Positions 5,458 through 12,208 of a DNA stretch of 12,208 nucleotides are shown here, piece by piece; the stretch's first letter is position 1, and every line of letters starts with the position of its first letter. A model generated the notes under the pieces. That model worked only from the letters and a program-made list of their open reading frames with translations. It had not been told where the DNA came from and did no database searches. The stretch spans positions 1 to 12,208 of the forward strand of contig JAPLOT010000083.1 in the NCBI GenBank assembly GCA_026400595.1. The letters are read 5' to 3'. This DNA comes from Alphaproteobacteria bacterium. Its GTDB lineage: Bacteria; Pseudomonadota; Alphaproteobacteria; Rhizobiales; Aestuariivirgaceae. A program made the translations under genes and the position numbers.

Positions 5458-6015
5458 CTAGGAGGCGGCTCTGGCGCTGCAGGCGCTGGACTCCATCCGG
5501 CGGATCGCCGCGGCACGCGCGCCTGGTTCCGAGACGGGATAGAGCAGCACCGCGAGGCCGGTCGAATCGGGCGACTCCACCGTCCAGCCGATGTCGATGT
5601 CCGGTCTTTCCTTCTGCGTCGCCTGCAGGAGCATGTCGAGGATCCCCGGCTCCAGCGAGAGCTCGAGCGTAAAGGTATTGGTGCCCGCCTGGCTGTCGTT
5701 CACCGCATAGATGACATTGCCGCGGCGGGAATAGACATTCAGGGTCCAGTAGCCATCGGGCATCGTGGCCGTCAGTGTCACGATGCCGTCGGACACATCG
5801 AAGGCGCAGAGTCCGATGACGCTCGTGGCCGGATAGGCCGGAAACAGCTTTGCCTGCTGTGCCGCGTCAAGAATGAAGAAGCGGTTGGGACCGGTGGCCG
5901 AGGACAAGGCGGTGACGTCCCGGCTGAAGGAGAGGGCCGGAGCGGCGAGAATGAAGGCCGAGTGCGCCGCGATGGCGGCAAGCACGGCGGCGGCGATCCA
6001 GTAGAGGCGTCCCAT
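5458..6015 (-). CDS. DUF1254-type membrane-anchored protein
   Basis: A 185-residue protein, third in the PBP1A operon. It has an N-terminal transmembrane or signal segment (about 4-24, LYWIAAAVLAAIAAHSAFIL) and an extracytoplasmic domain typical of the small rhizobial DUF1254 proteins: GPNRFFILDAAQQAKLFPAY, a strand region GYWTLNVYSRRGNVIYAVND, and a C-terminal LAVLLYPVSEPG. The start codon shares one base with the stop of the DUF1214 gene (TGATG), so the two are translationally coupled. It probably sits in the periplasm with the DUF1214 partner and the peptidoglycan synthase; activity is unknown. Larger DUF1254 proteins elsewhere carry DUF1214 in one chain, so this pair may form a split version. 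Confidence 0.8.
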   Translation of the reverse strand: MGRLYWIAAAVLAAIAAHSAFILAAPALSFSRDVTALSSATGPNRFFILDAAQQAKLFPAYPATSVIGLCAFDVSDGIVTLTATMPDGYWTLNVYSRRGNVIYAVNDSQAGTNTFTLELSLEPGILDMLLQATQKERPDIDIGWTVESPDSTGLAVLLYPVSEPGARAAAIRRMESSACSARAAS

Positions 6016-6572
6016 CAGCAGCCAGCCTGCTTGATCGTGAAGAGCGGGACATTGCCCGAGGCGAAGCCCGCGCCGCCGTCGCTGCCGGCGGCGCTGTAGA
6101 TCAGTTCGAAACCGCGATTGTCGGGCGCTGCGATCCAGTTGCCGGGCCGCGGCGTCGGCGCGACGCTCACACGGATCGTGCCATCGGCCTCGGCAATGGC
6201 GGCATCGCTTGTCAGAAGGCTGCCGCTGTGGCCGAGCACGCCAAGACTCCACCAGCGCGGGCGCGGCCCGGCAGGCAATGTCATTTCGATGATGCAGGCC
6301 GAGGTCAAACGCCTGCCGTCGTCATCCAGCGCGGCGGTGAGTTCGGTCATCTGGGTCGGCGGTGGCGGCAGGCGGCCGCCAAGCAGAAAATGCGCAACCG
6401 CATAGGGCTGGGCAGGGCTTTCGGCCGTCGTCTTTCGCTCCATCCACGGCGAGCCTGCACGGATGGGGGCCGTGCCCAGCGCGTCCGACGCGATATAGGC
6501 ACTCAGCAGGCCGGCAATTGCCCCGGCCAGCAGAAACACCGTCCCACCGATCAGGCTACCTTTGCGCTGCAT
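6015..6572 (-). CDS. DUF1214-type membrane-anchored protein
   Basis: A 185-residue protein, second in the operon. The N-terminal segment (about 5-29, GSLIGGTVFLLAGAIAGLLS) is a transmembrane anchor, and GSPWMERK follows. The core fits DUF1214: an extended strand with RLTSACIIEMTLPAGPRPRW, then WSLGVLG, and the late conserved block DGTIRVSVAPTPRPGNWIAA with FELIYSA, where a P-x-NW motif is typical. Its ATG overlaps the stop of the synthase gene (TGATG), and its stop overlaps the DUF1254 start, so the three genes are coupled. Biochemical role unknown; likely periplasmic. Confidence 0.8.
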   Translation of the reverse strand: MQRKGSLIGGTVFLLAGAIAGLLSAYIASDALGTAPIRAGSPWMERKTTAESPAQPYAVAHFLLGGRLPPPPTQMTELTAALDDDGRRLTSACIIEMTLPAGPRPRWWSLGVLGHSGSLLTSDAAIAEADGTIRVSVAPTPRPGNWIAAPDNRGFELIYSAAGSDGGAGFASGNVPLFTIKQAGC

Positions 6573-8956
6573 CAGAATATTCCCAGGAACTTCTTTTTCT
6601 TCTTCTTGTCCTTGTCACCGTCGTTGTCCTTCTTCTTCTTCTTTTTGTCCTTCTTCTTGAAGGGATCCTCGATCACGCCGAAGATCTTCTGGACAATGTT
6701 CTTCTTCTTGTCCGAGCGCATGTCGGTGTCGGTCTCCTCCAGGCTCTCGCCCATCGAGGTGTTCGCCTTGGGCAGGATGAGCGTGGTCTTGCGCGGCTGC
6801 ACCTTGGCCTTGGGCGGCGCCACCGGCTGGTTCGGGCCTTCAAAGAGATTGAACATGCCCTTGAGCACCTGCGACACGTCTCCGGACTGGGCGACGACCG
6901 GCATGCCTGCGGCGTCGTCGATCTCCTGCTGGTCGGTAGCGGCCGGCGGCATGGCGGCGGCCATCTCTTCCCGCATCTTGGCAGCGGCCAGCGCGTAGGT
7001 TTCATCGAAGGGAATGCCCGCAAGCCCCCGGGGCTCGAAGTTCCGCTCGGCCACCAGCATGATCTCCTTCCATACCGGCGCCGGCAGCAAGCCACCTGTC
7101 ACCTCGTTCATCGGCGTGAAGTCGTCATTGCCGAACCAGACGCCTGTGACGTTGTTCGCCGTGAAGCCGATGTACCAGGCATCGCGGTAGCTCTGGTTGG
7201 TGCCGGTCTTGCCACCCTGCGGGGCAAAGCCGAGGTCAGCCCGGCGGCCGGTGCCGGTCTTGACCACGGCGGACAGCATCGAGTTCAGTTCGGCGATCTT
7301 TTCCTCCGGCACCACCTGGCGCGGCATTTCGGCCTTTTCTTCGCGGCTGTAGAGGATGTCGCCGTTGGCCTTCCGGATTTCCAGAACCGCATAAGGCTGG
7401 GACAGCTTGCCGCTATTCGCGAATGTGGCATAGCCGGTGGTGAGGTCCATCAGCGACAGGGCGCTGGTGCCCAGAACCATCGGCGCCCAGTTCTCGAGTT
7501 CGCCCTTGATACCCACCCGGTGCGCTGTCTCGATGATCGCCTTGCGGCCGATATCGATCATCAGCTTCACGGGAATCGAATTGTAGGAATGTGCGAGGGC
7601 ATTGCTGAGCGTCGTGCGGCCGGCATACTTCCCGCTGTAGTTCTTTGGCGACCAGTCGGAGACAGAGACCGGTCCATCTACGACGATCTGATCAGGTGTA
7701 TAGCCCGCCAGCAGCGCCGCCAGATAGACGAAGGGCTTGAAGGAGGATCCCGACTGCCGCAGCGCATCGGTGGCGCGGTTGAACTGGCTCTGTTCATAGC
7801 TGGCGCCGCCGACGATGGCCCTGACCGCGCCGTCCGGCGCCATGGTGACGGACGCCGCCTGGCTCACGTCATAGTTCGCCCCGTTGGCGATCAGGGCTTC
7901 ATTGATCAACCGCTGCGACGCCGATTGCAAGGGGATATCGATTGTTGTCTTGACCTCGAGAACATATGCACCCGTGATCTTCTCCCGCTCGATGACTTCG
8001 AGCGTGTCGCGATAGGCCCAGTCGAGGAACCAGTCCGGGCTGTCGGCGGTGTTCTGCGGCACGACCTGCGCCGGTTCGCGCCGAGCCTGAATCAACTCTC
8101 CCTGGGTGATGAAACCCGAGTCGAGCATGCGGTAGAGCACCGTGTTGGTGCGGGCGCGCGCTGCTTCCGGGTTCTGGTGCGGCGCATATTTTGACGGCGC
8201 CTTGAACAGGCCGGCCAGCATGGCCGACTCGGACAGGTTGATGTCGCGCACCGACTTGCCGAAATAGAACTGCGAGGCGGCCTCGACGCCGTAATTGCCG
8301 CCGCCGAGATAGGAGCGGTCGAGATAGAGCTTGAGGATTTCCTCCTTGCTCAGCCGCGCCTCGATCCACAGGGACAGGAAGGCCTCATGCACCTTGCGGC
8401 GGATGGTGCGCTCCGGCGAGAGGAAGAGGTTCTTCGCCACCTGCTGGGTAATGGATGACCCGCCCTGCACAACGTCATTGGCCCGGGCATTCTCCACGAT
8501 GGCGCGCAGCGTGCCGACGACGTCGACGCCGAAATGCTGGAAGAAGCGCGCGTCCTCGGTGGCGAGTGCCGCCTTGATGAGATTGGGCGGAATCTCGCCC
8601 AGCGGAATGGCGTCGTCCTGGCGAATGCCGCGGCGGCCGATGATCTCGCCATTGGCGTCGGTGAAGGTCACCGCATAGTCACGGCCGCGATTCCACACGT
8701 CGCCGGTGCCCGAAAAGGGCGGAAGGGCGAAGGCCAGAAGTCCGAAGCAGAAGACCACGCCGAAGGTGACGGCGTCGTCCAGCAGATCGACGAAGACGCG
8801 GCGAATGCCGCGCAGCCGGAAGCGATAGACGAAGGCCGAATAGGCCGAACTCGCCCTCTTGATCCAGTCCCAGGTTTCGAACACGGCGGTGCTGACGATG
8901 GCGTCGAGCCGCCAGAGAAAGCCTGTGACGGAATTGCGGGCCGGCAGTTTGGACAC
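6572..8956 (-). CDS. Class A penicillin-binding protein 1A (glycosyltransferase/transpeptidase)
   Basis: A 794-residue bifunctional peptidoglycan synthase of the inner membrane. One transmembrane helix (about 62-80) precedes the GT51 domain, with motifs EDARFFQHFG (134-143, catalytic Glu134), GGSSITQQ (165-172), RRKVHEAF (Glu191) and KLYLDRSYLGGGNYGVEAAS. The transpeptidase has SSFK (404-407, nucleophile Ser404), SYN (457-459) and KTGT (583-586). It polymerises lipid II glycan and cross-links peptides. All catalytic residues are present. The C-terminus is odd: after a ~100-residue linker it ends in a lysine-rich tail (about 749-789), with 24 or so lysines and few aspartates, then FLGIF. The start is a GTG at 8956 with a weak AAGAG; the family context supports it. 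The first gene of the coupled PBP-DUF1214-DUF1254 operon. Confidence 0.97.
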   Translation of the reverse strand: MSKLPARNSVTGFLWRLDAIVSTAVFETWDWIKRASSAYSAFVYRFRLRGIRRVFVDLLDDAVTFGVVFCFGLLAFALPPFSGTGDVWNRGRDYAVTFTDANGEIIGRRGIRQDDAIPLGEIPPNLIKAALATEDARFFQHFGVDVVGTLRAIVENARANDVVQGGSSITQQVAKNLFLSPERTIRRKVHEAFLSLWIEARLSKEEILKLYLDRSYLGGGNYGVEAASQFYFGKSVRDINLSESAMLAGLFKAPSKYAPHQNPEAARARTNTVLYRMLDSGFITQGELIQARREPAQVVPQNTADSPDWFLDWAYRDTLEVIEREKITGAYVLEVKTTIDIPLQSASQRLINEALIANGANYDVSQAASVTMAPDGAVRAIVGGASYEQSQFNRATDALRQSGSSFKPFVYLAALLAGYTPDQIVVDGPVSVSDWSPKNYSGKYAGRTTLSNALAHSYNSIPVKLMIDIGRKAIIETAHRVGIKGELENWAPMVLGTSALSLMDLTTGYATFANSGKLSQPYAVLEIRKANGDILYSREEKAEMPRQVVPEEKIAELNSMLSAVVKTGTGRRADLGFAPQGGKTGTNQSYRDAWYIGFTANNVTGVWFGNDDFTPMNEVTGGLLPAPVWKEIMLVAERNFEPRGLAGIPFDETYALAAAKMREEMAAAMPPAATDQQEIDDAAGMPVVAQSGDVSQVLKGMFNLFEGPNQPVAPPKAKVQPRKTTLILPKANTSMGESLEETDTDMRSDKKKNIVQKIFGVIEDPFKKKDKKKKKKDNDGDKDKKKKKKFLGIF
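6590..6658 (-). repeat. Low-complexity AAG/GAC tract encoding the poly-lysine tail
   Basis: A purine-rich minus-strand tract of AAG, AAA and GAC codons encoding residues 767-789 of the penicillin-binding protein. It is in frame and ends before the correctly overlapping stop, so it is coding rather than a sequencing artefact as far as can be seen. Such tracts can vary in length by slippage. Confidence 0.7.
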
Positions 8957-9052
8957 GTGTCTCTTGACCAGTATGCAGCGTGAGGGTGGCTATCTAGCTG
9001 GCGAATATGACCGAATAGCGCCGTCCCTGACGACCCGGACTCAACCGCCTGC

Positions 9053-9076
9053 CTTGGGCCGCGATTATAGCCCAAG
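9053..9076 (-). promoter_or_regulatory. Candidate -10 within an inverted repeat upstream of the PBP1A gene
   Basis: On the minus strand TATAAT (9069-9064) is a perfect -10. It is enclosed by inverted arms CTTGGGC (9053-9059) and GCCCAAG (9070-9076). No good -35 lies 16-18 bases upstream, so the promoter is uncertain. Its position, about 108 bases before the GTG of the synthase gene, suits a promoter with an overlapping operator. Confidence 0.35.
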
Positions 9077-9145
9077 CCGGTGATGCCGCCAGCCCCTCCG
9101 GGCTTTCGATTGACAAGACGGGGGGCTTCGGCTTCGGATGCCGCA

Positions 9146-9613
9146 ATGACGGCCGAACCACCTTTCTGGAAAGCAAAATCCCTGGCCGAGATGTCGCGCG
9201 CGGAGTGGGAGAGCCTGTGCGACGGCTGCGGCCGCTGCTGCCTGAACAAGCTGGAGGACGAGGATACCGGCGCGTTCCTCTATACGCGGGCGGCCTGCAA
9301 GCTGCTCGACCTGGATACCTGCCGCTGCAGCGACTATCCGAATCGCGCCCGCCGGGTGTCGGACTGCGTCTCGCTCACACCCGAGAATGTGGGGACCTTG
9401 GGCTGGCTGCCGGCAACCTGTGCCTATCGCCTGCTCGACGAGGGCAAGCCACTGGCCTGGTGGCATCCGCTGGTCTCGGGTGATCCCGCCACCGTCGACG
9501 AAGCGGGCATCAGCGTGAAGGGCGAGGCCTATTCGGAAGAAGGGATCGCGGTCGACGACCTTGTCGACCATCTCTGGCGCCTGCCCAAGGCCAGGCGCCG
9601 CATGAGAAGGTGA
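9146..9613 (+). CDS. YcgN/UPF0260 family cysteine-cluster protein
   Basis: A 155-residue cytoplasmic protein. The N-terminal pattern PFWKAKSLAEMSRAEWESLC is typical, followed by the cysteine cluster CDGCGRCC (25-32, Cys25, 28, 31, 32), then Cys51, Cys59, Cys61, Cys74 and Cys92, with the conserved LPATCAYRLL (88-97) and W-HPLVSG. The cluster probably coordinates a metal, possibly an Fe-S centre, but the activity is not established. I chose the ATG at 9146, since the family starts just before the PFW motif; an in-frame ATG at 9080 would add 22 residues. It is divergent from the PBP1A gene and convergent with fdsD. A TTGACA at 9110-9115 is a possible -35, but a good -10 is missing. Confidence 0.9.
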   Translation: MTAEPPFWKAKSLAEMSRAEWESLCDGCGRCCLNKLEDEDTGAFLYTRAACKLLDLDTCRCSDYPNRARRVSDCVSLTPENVGTLGWLPATCAYRLLDEGKPLAWWHPLVSGDPATVDEAGISVKGEAYSEEGIAVDDLVDHLWRLPKARRRMRR

Positions 9614-9633
9614 GGCGGCCGTGCCGCCTCGCC
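9609..9633. terminator. Hairpin between convergent YcgN-type and fdsD genes
   Basis: GAGGCGGC (9612-9619) pairs perfectly with GCCGCCTC (9623-9630) across the loop CGT; GGT/GCC extends the stem to about 11 base pairs with one G-T wobble. It overlaps the YcgN stop codon and ends five bases before the fdsD stop. There is no U-tract, so it may only stabilise the two 3' ends or act as a bidirectional terminator. Confidence 0.5.
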
Positions 9634-9637
9634 CGGA

Positions 9638-9865
9638 TCAGGCCGCTGCCTGGTGCGGCGGCTGAATGCCGGCGGCCGCGGCGATCACCGCGGGATCGAG
9701 GCCTGCGCCGCCCTTGGCCAGATGGGCGAAGAACTCCCCGCGCATGCGGGGCTCCCAGAAGCGGTTGATGTGGTCGGCGATTTCCTTCTGCGCCTCCTCG
9801 GCCGGGTAGCCGTGATAGAAGGAGGCGATCTGGTTGGCCATGCGGACCATGTCTTTCAGTTCCAT
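9638..9865 (-). CDS. fdsD: Formate dehydrogenase delta subunit
   Basis: A 75-residue protein matching the small FdsD subunit of NAD-dependent formate dehydrogenase. Recognisable parts are KDMVRMANQIASFYHGYPAE, the DHINRFWEPRMRGEFFAHLA segment with its conserved RxWxPRMR-like core, and the end GLDPAVIAAA. It is thought to aid assembly of the active molybdenum enzyme. I chose the ATG at 9865 because AGAGGA lies about eight bases upstream and it starts just after the fdhD stop (four-base gap). A TTG at 9883 would overlap fdhD. It is last in the fdsA-fdhD-fdsD order, as in other fds operons. Confidence 0.93.
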   Translation of the reverse strand: MELKDMVRMANQIASFYHGYPAEEAQKEIADHINRFWEPRMRGEFFAHLAKGGAGLDPAVIAAAAGIQPPHQAAA

Positions 9866-9869
9866 CGTG

Positions 9870-10694
9870 TCAGTCCTCTTCAAAAATCATCACGCCGCGC
9901 TGTGACAGGGCGGCAAGCTTCAGATGGGCCTGGCGCGCGAGCGTCAGCGCCAGAGCGGTGGGAGCGGAAACCGTGGCCAGAGCGCCGATGCCGGCGATGG
10001 CGCATTTCTGCACAAGTTCGAAACTGCAACGGCTGGACATGAGAACGAAGCCCCGCGCCATGGCCGTGTCCGTGCGGGCCAGGGCGCCGATCAGCTTGTC
10101 CAGCGCATTGTGGCGGCCGACATCCTCGCGTGCCAGGAGGATTTCTCCGTCCACGGAACACCAGGCGGCGGCATGCACCGTGCGGTTCACTTCGTTCATC
10201 GGCTGGTTCCGCGGCAGTTCGGCATAGGCGCGGGCAACGGCCTGGGCCGAGAGCGGCACGTCGGGCACGCAATGGCCCGGCATGCGGATCGCATCGCGAA
10301 TGTCCTCGATGCCGCAGAGTCCGCAGCCGGCGCGGCCCTCGAGGCTGCGCCTGGCCATGCGGCCGCGGTTGAGATGGGCCTCGGCAACGGCGAGATCGAC
10401 GGCGAGGCCCTCGGCGGTCGGCAGCACCAGTACGCCGCCGATGTCGGAAGCCCTGGCCACGATGCCCTCGGCCAGCGCGAAGCCCACCGCGAAGTCCTCG
10501 AGATCGGCAGGCGTCGCCATCATGACCGCGTAGTTCTGCGAGTTGAAGAGAAGGGCGACCGGAACCTCTTCCGGCACCTGCCAGACCGTCGGCACTTCAC
10601 CGCCCAGCGTATGCAGCACACCGCGCGCCGGACGCGATGTGGCCGCGCCCGGCCTCGCCTTCAGGGCAACGATGTTGTTACTCCGCCGCGACAA
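9870..10694 (-). CDS. fdhD: Formate dehydrogenase accessory sulfurtransferase FdhD
   Basis: A 274-residue protein, the usual size. FdhD passes sulfur from the cysteine desulfurase to the bis-MGD cofactor, so that formate dehydrogenase becomes active. The sequence shows FNSQNYAVMMATPADLEDFA (50-69), the CxxC in GRAGCGLCGIE (Cys124, Cys127), REDVGRHNALDK (189-200) and MSSRCSFELVQKCAIAGIGA (219-238). It seems to start at a TTG (10694) that overlaps the end of fdsA by 17 bases; GGAGAAG lies seven bases upstream and no better start retains the N-terminus. The overlap implies coupled translation with fdsA. It is the fdsC position of the fdsGBACD arrangement. Confidence 0.95.
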   Translation of the reverse strand: MSRRSNNIVALKARPGAATSRPARGVLHTLGGEVPTVWQVPEEVPVALLFNSQNYAVMMATPADLEDFAVGFALAEGIVARASDIGGVLVLPTAEGLAVDLAVAEAHLNRGRMARRSLEGRAGCGLCGIEDIRDAIRMPGHCVPDVPLSAQAVARAYAELPRNQPMNEVNRTVHAAAWCSVDGEILLAREDVGRHNALDKLIGALARTDTAMARGFVLMSSRCSFELVQKCAIAGIGALATVSAPTALALTLARQAHLKLAALSQRGVMIFEED

Positions 10695-12208
10695 GAGGCT
10701 TCTCCGCGATCTTCTTGTTCTCTTCCTCGCGCTCTTCCCATTCCTTCTGCCAGTCGGAAGGCTGGTTCGACACCGTCACCTGCACGGCCGTCACCTTGTA
10801 TTCCGGGCAGTTGGTGGCCCAGTCGGAATACTCGGTCGTGATCACGTTGGCGCCGGAGCCCGGGTGATGGAATGTCGTATAGACCACGCCCTGCGGCATG
10901 CGCTCGGAGATCACGGCGCGCAGCGTCGTGGCGCCGATGCGGCTGGCCACCGAGACCATTGCGCCGTCCCTGATGCCGCGGACTTCGGCATCGTGCGGAT
11001 GGATCTCCAGGACGTCCTCCTTGTGCCAGGCCACATTGGCGGTGCGCCGCGTCTGGGCGCCTACATTGTACTGCGACAGGATGCGGCCGGTGGTGAGGAT
11101 CAGCGGGAAGGAGCGGTTGGTCTTTTCCGGCGTAGGCACGAATTCGGTGACCATGAATCGGCCCTTGCCGCGCACGAAGCCGCCGACATGCATGAGGGGC
11201 GTTCCTTCGGGCGCCTTGTCGTTGCAGGGCCATTGCACCGAACCCAGCCTGTCGATCTTGTCGAAGGACACGCCGGCGAAGGTGGGTGTCACCCGCGCGA
11301 TCTCGTCCATGATCTCGGAGGCCGAGGCATAGGCCATGGGATAGCCCATGGCGTTGGCGAGTTCGCAGACCACCTGCCACTCGTGCTTGCCCTGCATCGG
11401 CGCCTTGACCTGGCGCACGCGGTTGATGCGGCGTTCGGCATTGGTGAAGGTGCCGTCCTTCTCGAGGAAGGAGGTGCCGGGGAAGAAGACATGGGCGAAG
11501 GCGGCGGTCTCGTTGAGGAAGAGGTCCTGCACCACCACGCACTCCATGGATTCCAGCGCATGGGTGACGTGCTTGGTGTTGGGATCGGACTGGGCGATGT
11601 CCTCGCCCTGCACGAAGATGCCCTTGAAGCTGCCGCCGATGGCCGCGTCGAACATGTTGGGAATGCGCAGGCCCGGCTCGGCATCGAGCGTCGTCCTCCA
11701 GATTTCCTCGAACATGTGGCGGACCGTGTCGTCGCTGACATGGCGGTAACCGGAGAACTCGTGCGGGAAGGAACCCATGTCGCATGAGCCCTGCACATTG
11801 TTCTGTCCACGGAGCGGATTGACGCCTACGCCGTTGCGCCCGACATTGCCGGTGAGCATGGCGAGATTGGCCATGGCCATGACCATGGTCGAGCCCTGGC
11901 TGTGCTCGGTGACGCCGAGGCCGTAATAGATGGCACCATTGCCGCCGGTGGCATAGAGCCGCGCGGCGGCCCGGACTTCCGAGGCCGGCACGCCGGTGAC
12001 GCTCTCGAGGGCCTCCGGCGAATTGATCGGGTCCTTGATGAAGGCCTGCCAGCGGGTGAACTCGGCGAGATCGCAACGCTCCGCGATATAGGCCCGGTTC
12101 TCGAGGCCTTCGGAGACGATCACATGGGCCATTGCATTGACGATCGCGACGTTGGTGCCGGGCAAAAGCTGCAGGTGGTACTGCGCCTCCACATGGGCCG
12201 AGCGCACC
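10678..12208 (-). CDS. fdsA: NAD-dependent formate dehydrogenase alpha subunit, C-terminal part (runs off the window)
   Basis: About 509 residues of the molybdopterin-containing alpha subunit, open to the right edge, so the N-terminal half (Fe-S clusters and catalytic Cys/Sec region) is outside. Visible: GLGVTEHSQGSTMVMAMANL, the bis-MGD-binding stretch VVVQDLFLNETAAFAHVFFP with GTFTNAERRINRVRQ, and the C-terminal molydopterin-binding domain (LILTTGRILSQYNVGAQTRR, GVVYTTFHHPGSGANVITTE, WATNCPEYKVTAVQV). The protein oxidises formate to CO2 with NAD+ in the cytoplasm, together with FdsB and FdsG. It ends in a charged, Glu-rich tail (KEWEEREEENKK). The stop overlaps the fdhD start. Expected order, promoter and other subunits lie beyond 12208. 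Confidence 0.96.
   Translation of the reverse strand, partial: VRSAHVEAQYHLQLLPGTNVAIVNAMAHVIVSEGLENRAYIAERCDLAEFTRWQAFIKDPINSPEALESVTGVPASEVRAAARLYATGGNGAIYYGLGVTEHSQGSTMVMAMANLAMLTGNVGRNGVGVNPLRGQNNVQGSCDMGSFPHEFSGYRHVSDDTVRHMFEEIWRTTLDAEPGLRIPNMFDAAIGGSFKGIFVQGEDIAQSDPNTKHVTHALESMECVVVQDLFLNETAAFAHVFFPGTSFLEKDGTFTNAERRINRVRQVKAPMQGKHEWQVVCELANAMGYPMAYASASEIMDEIARVTPTFAGVSFDKIDRLGSVQWPCNDKAPEGTPLMHVGGFVRGKGRFMVTEFVPTPEKTNRSFPLILTTGRILSQYNVGAQTRRTANVAWHKEDVLEIHPHDAEVRGIRDGAMVSVASRIGATTLRAVISERMPQGVVYTTFHHPGSGANVITTEYSDWATNCPEYKVTAVQVTVSNQPSDWQKEWEEREEENKKIAEKPLVAAE

Noticed and set aside
6362..8194. A 610-codon plus-strand ORF
   Set aside because: It is antisense to the PBP1A and DUF1214 genes; its leucine/valine-rich run is the complement of the lysine tract, and the sequence resembles no family. 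Long antisense ORFs are common at high GC.
9091..9107. Hairpin AGCCC-CTCC-GGGCT followed by TTTC as a terminator
   Set aside because: A 5-base stem with a short T-run in a divergent intergenic region, with no transcript ending there from either side.
9110..9138. TTGACA as promoter of the YcgN-type gene
   Set aside because: With 17-base spacing the -10 would be TTCGGA, a poor match, and would imply a nearly leaderless mRNA. Kept only as a remark in the gene entry.
10543..11787. A 414-codon plus-strand ORF
   Set aside because: Antisense to fdsA and fdhD, His/Gly/Arg-rich shadow composition, no domain; the minus-strand genes are unmistakable.

Overview
The window looks like the chromosome of a GC-rich alphaproteobacterium, most likely of the order Hyphomicrobiales (Rhizobiales). 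This rests on gene content: a Ros/MucR-type regulator, a DUF6456 protein, DUF5330, DUF1491, PAS_5 and paired DUF1214/DUF1254 proteins, an fds-type NAD-dependent formate dehydrogenase, and CtrA-box and GANTC motifs in the intergenic regions. The genus cannot be told from the sequence. I see no transposase, integrase, phage gene, CRISPR array, tRNA or rRNA, and no sign of recent transfer.

Layout. (1) 1-1144, minus strand: an 85-residue single-helix membrane protein, then a three-helix membrane protein with a C-terminal cyclic-nucleotide-binding fold (Popeye-like architecture). (2) 1357-3050, plus strand: a MucR-family regulator, a PAS_5 protein and a DUF6456 protein. (3) 3014-3927, minus strand: DUF5330 followed by SufE; sufE overlaps the 3' end of the DUF6456 gene. 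(4) 4155-5422, plus strand: a membrane-anchored peptidoglycan-binding protein, DUF1491 and a 64-residue small protein. (5) 5458-8956, minus strand: a bifunctional PBP1A-type peptidoglycan synthase translationally coupled to DUF1214 and DUF1254 proteins. (6) 9146-9613, plus strand: a YcgN/UPF0260 cysteine-cluster protein. (7) 9638-12208, minus strand: the distal end of a formate dehydrogenase operon (fdsA C-terminal half, fdhD, fdsD), running off the right edge.

Regulation. The divergent region between DUF5330 and the peptidoglycan-binding gene contains a full-consensus CtrA box (TTAA-N7-TTAAC), and a one-mismatch version precedes the 64-residue ORF. The mucR/PAS gap holds four GANTC (CcrM methylation) sites in 61 bases, and the mucR upstream region holds several more. 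A MucR regulator, CtrA boxes and GANTC clusters beside cell-wall genes suggest that 1.1-5.4 kb is wired into the cell-cycle circuit. That is an inference from motifs.

I find no clear new defence or mobile system. The best candidates for something undescribed are the PBP1A-DUF1214-DUF1254 coupled operon, whose synthase ends in an extreme lysine-rich tail, the Popeye-like protein lacking the usual cNMP phosphate-binding arginine, and the putative cell-cycle-controlled envelope cluster. No intergenic stretch exceeds 300 bases. Bases 1-131 hold no gene I can support.
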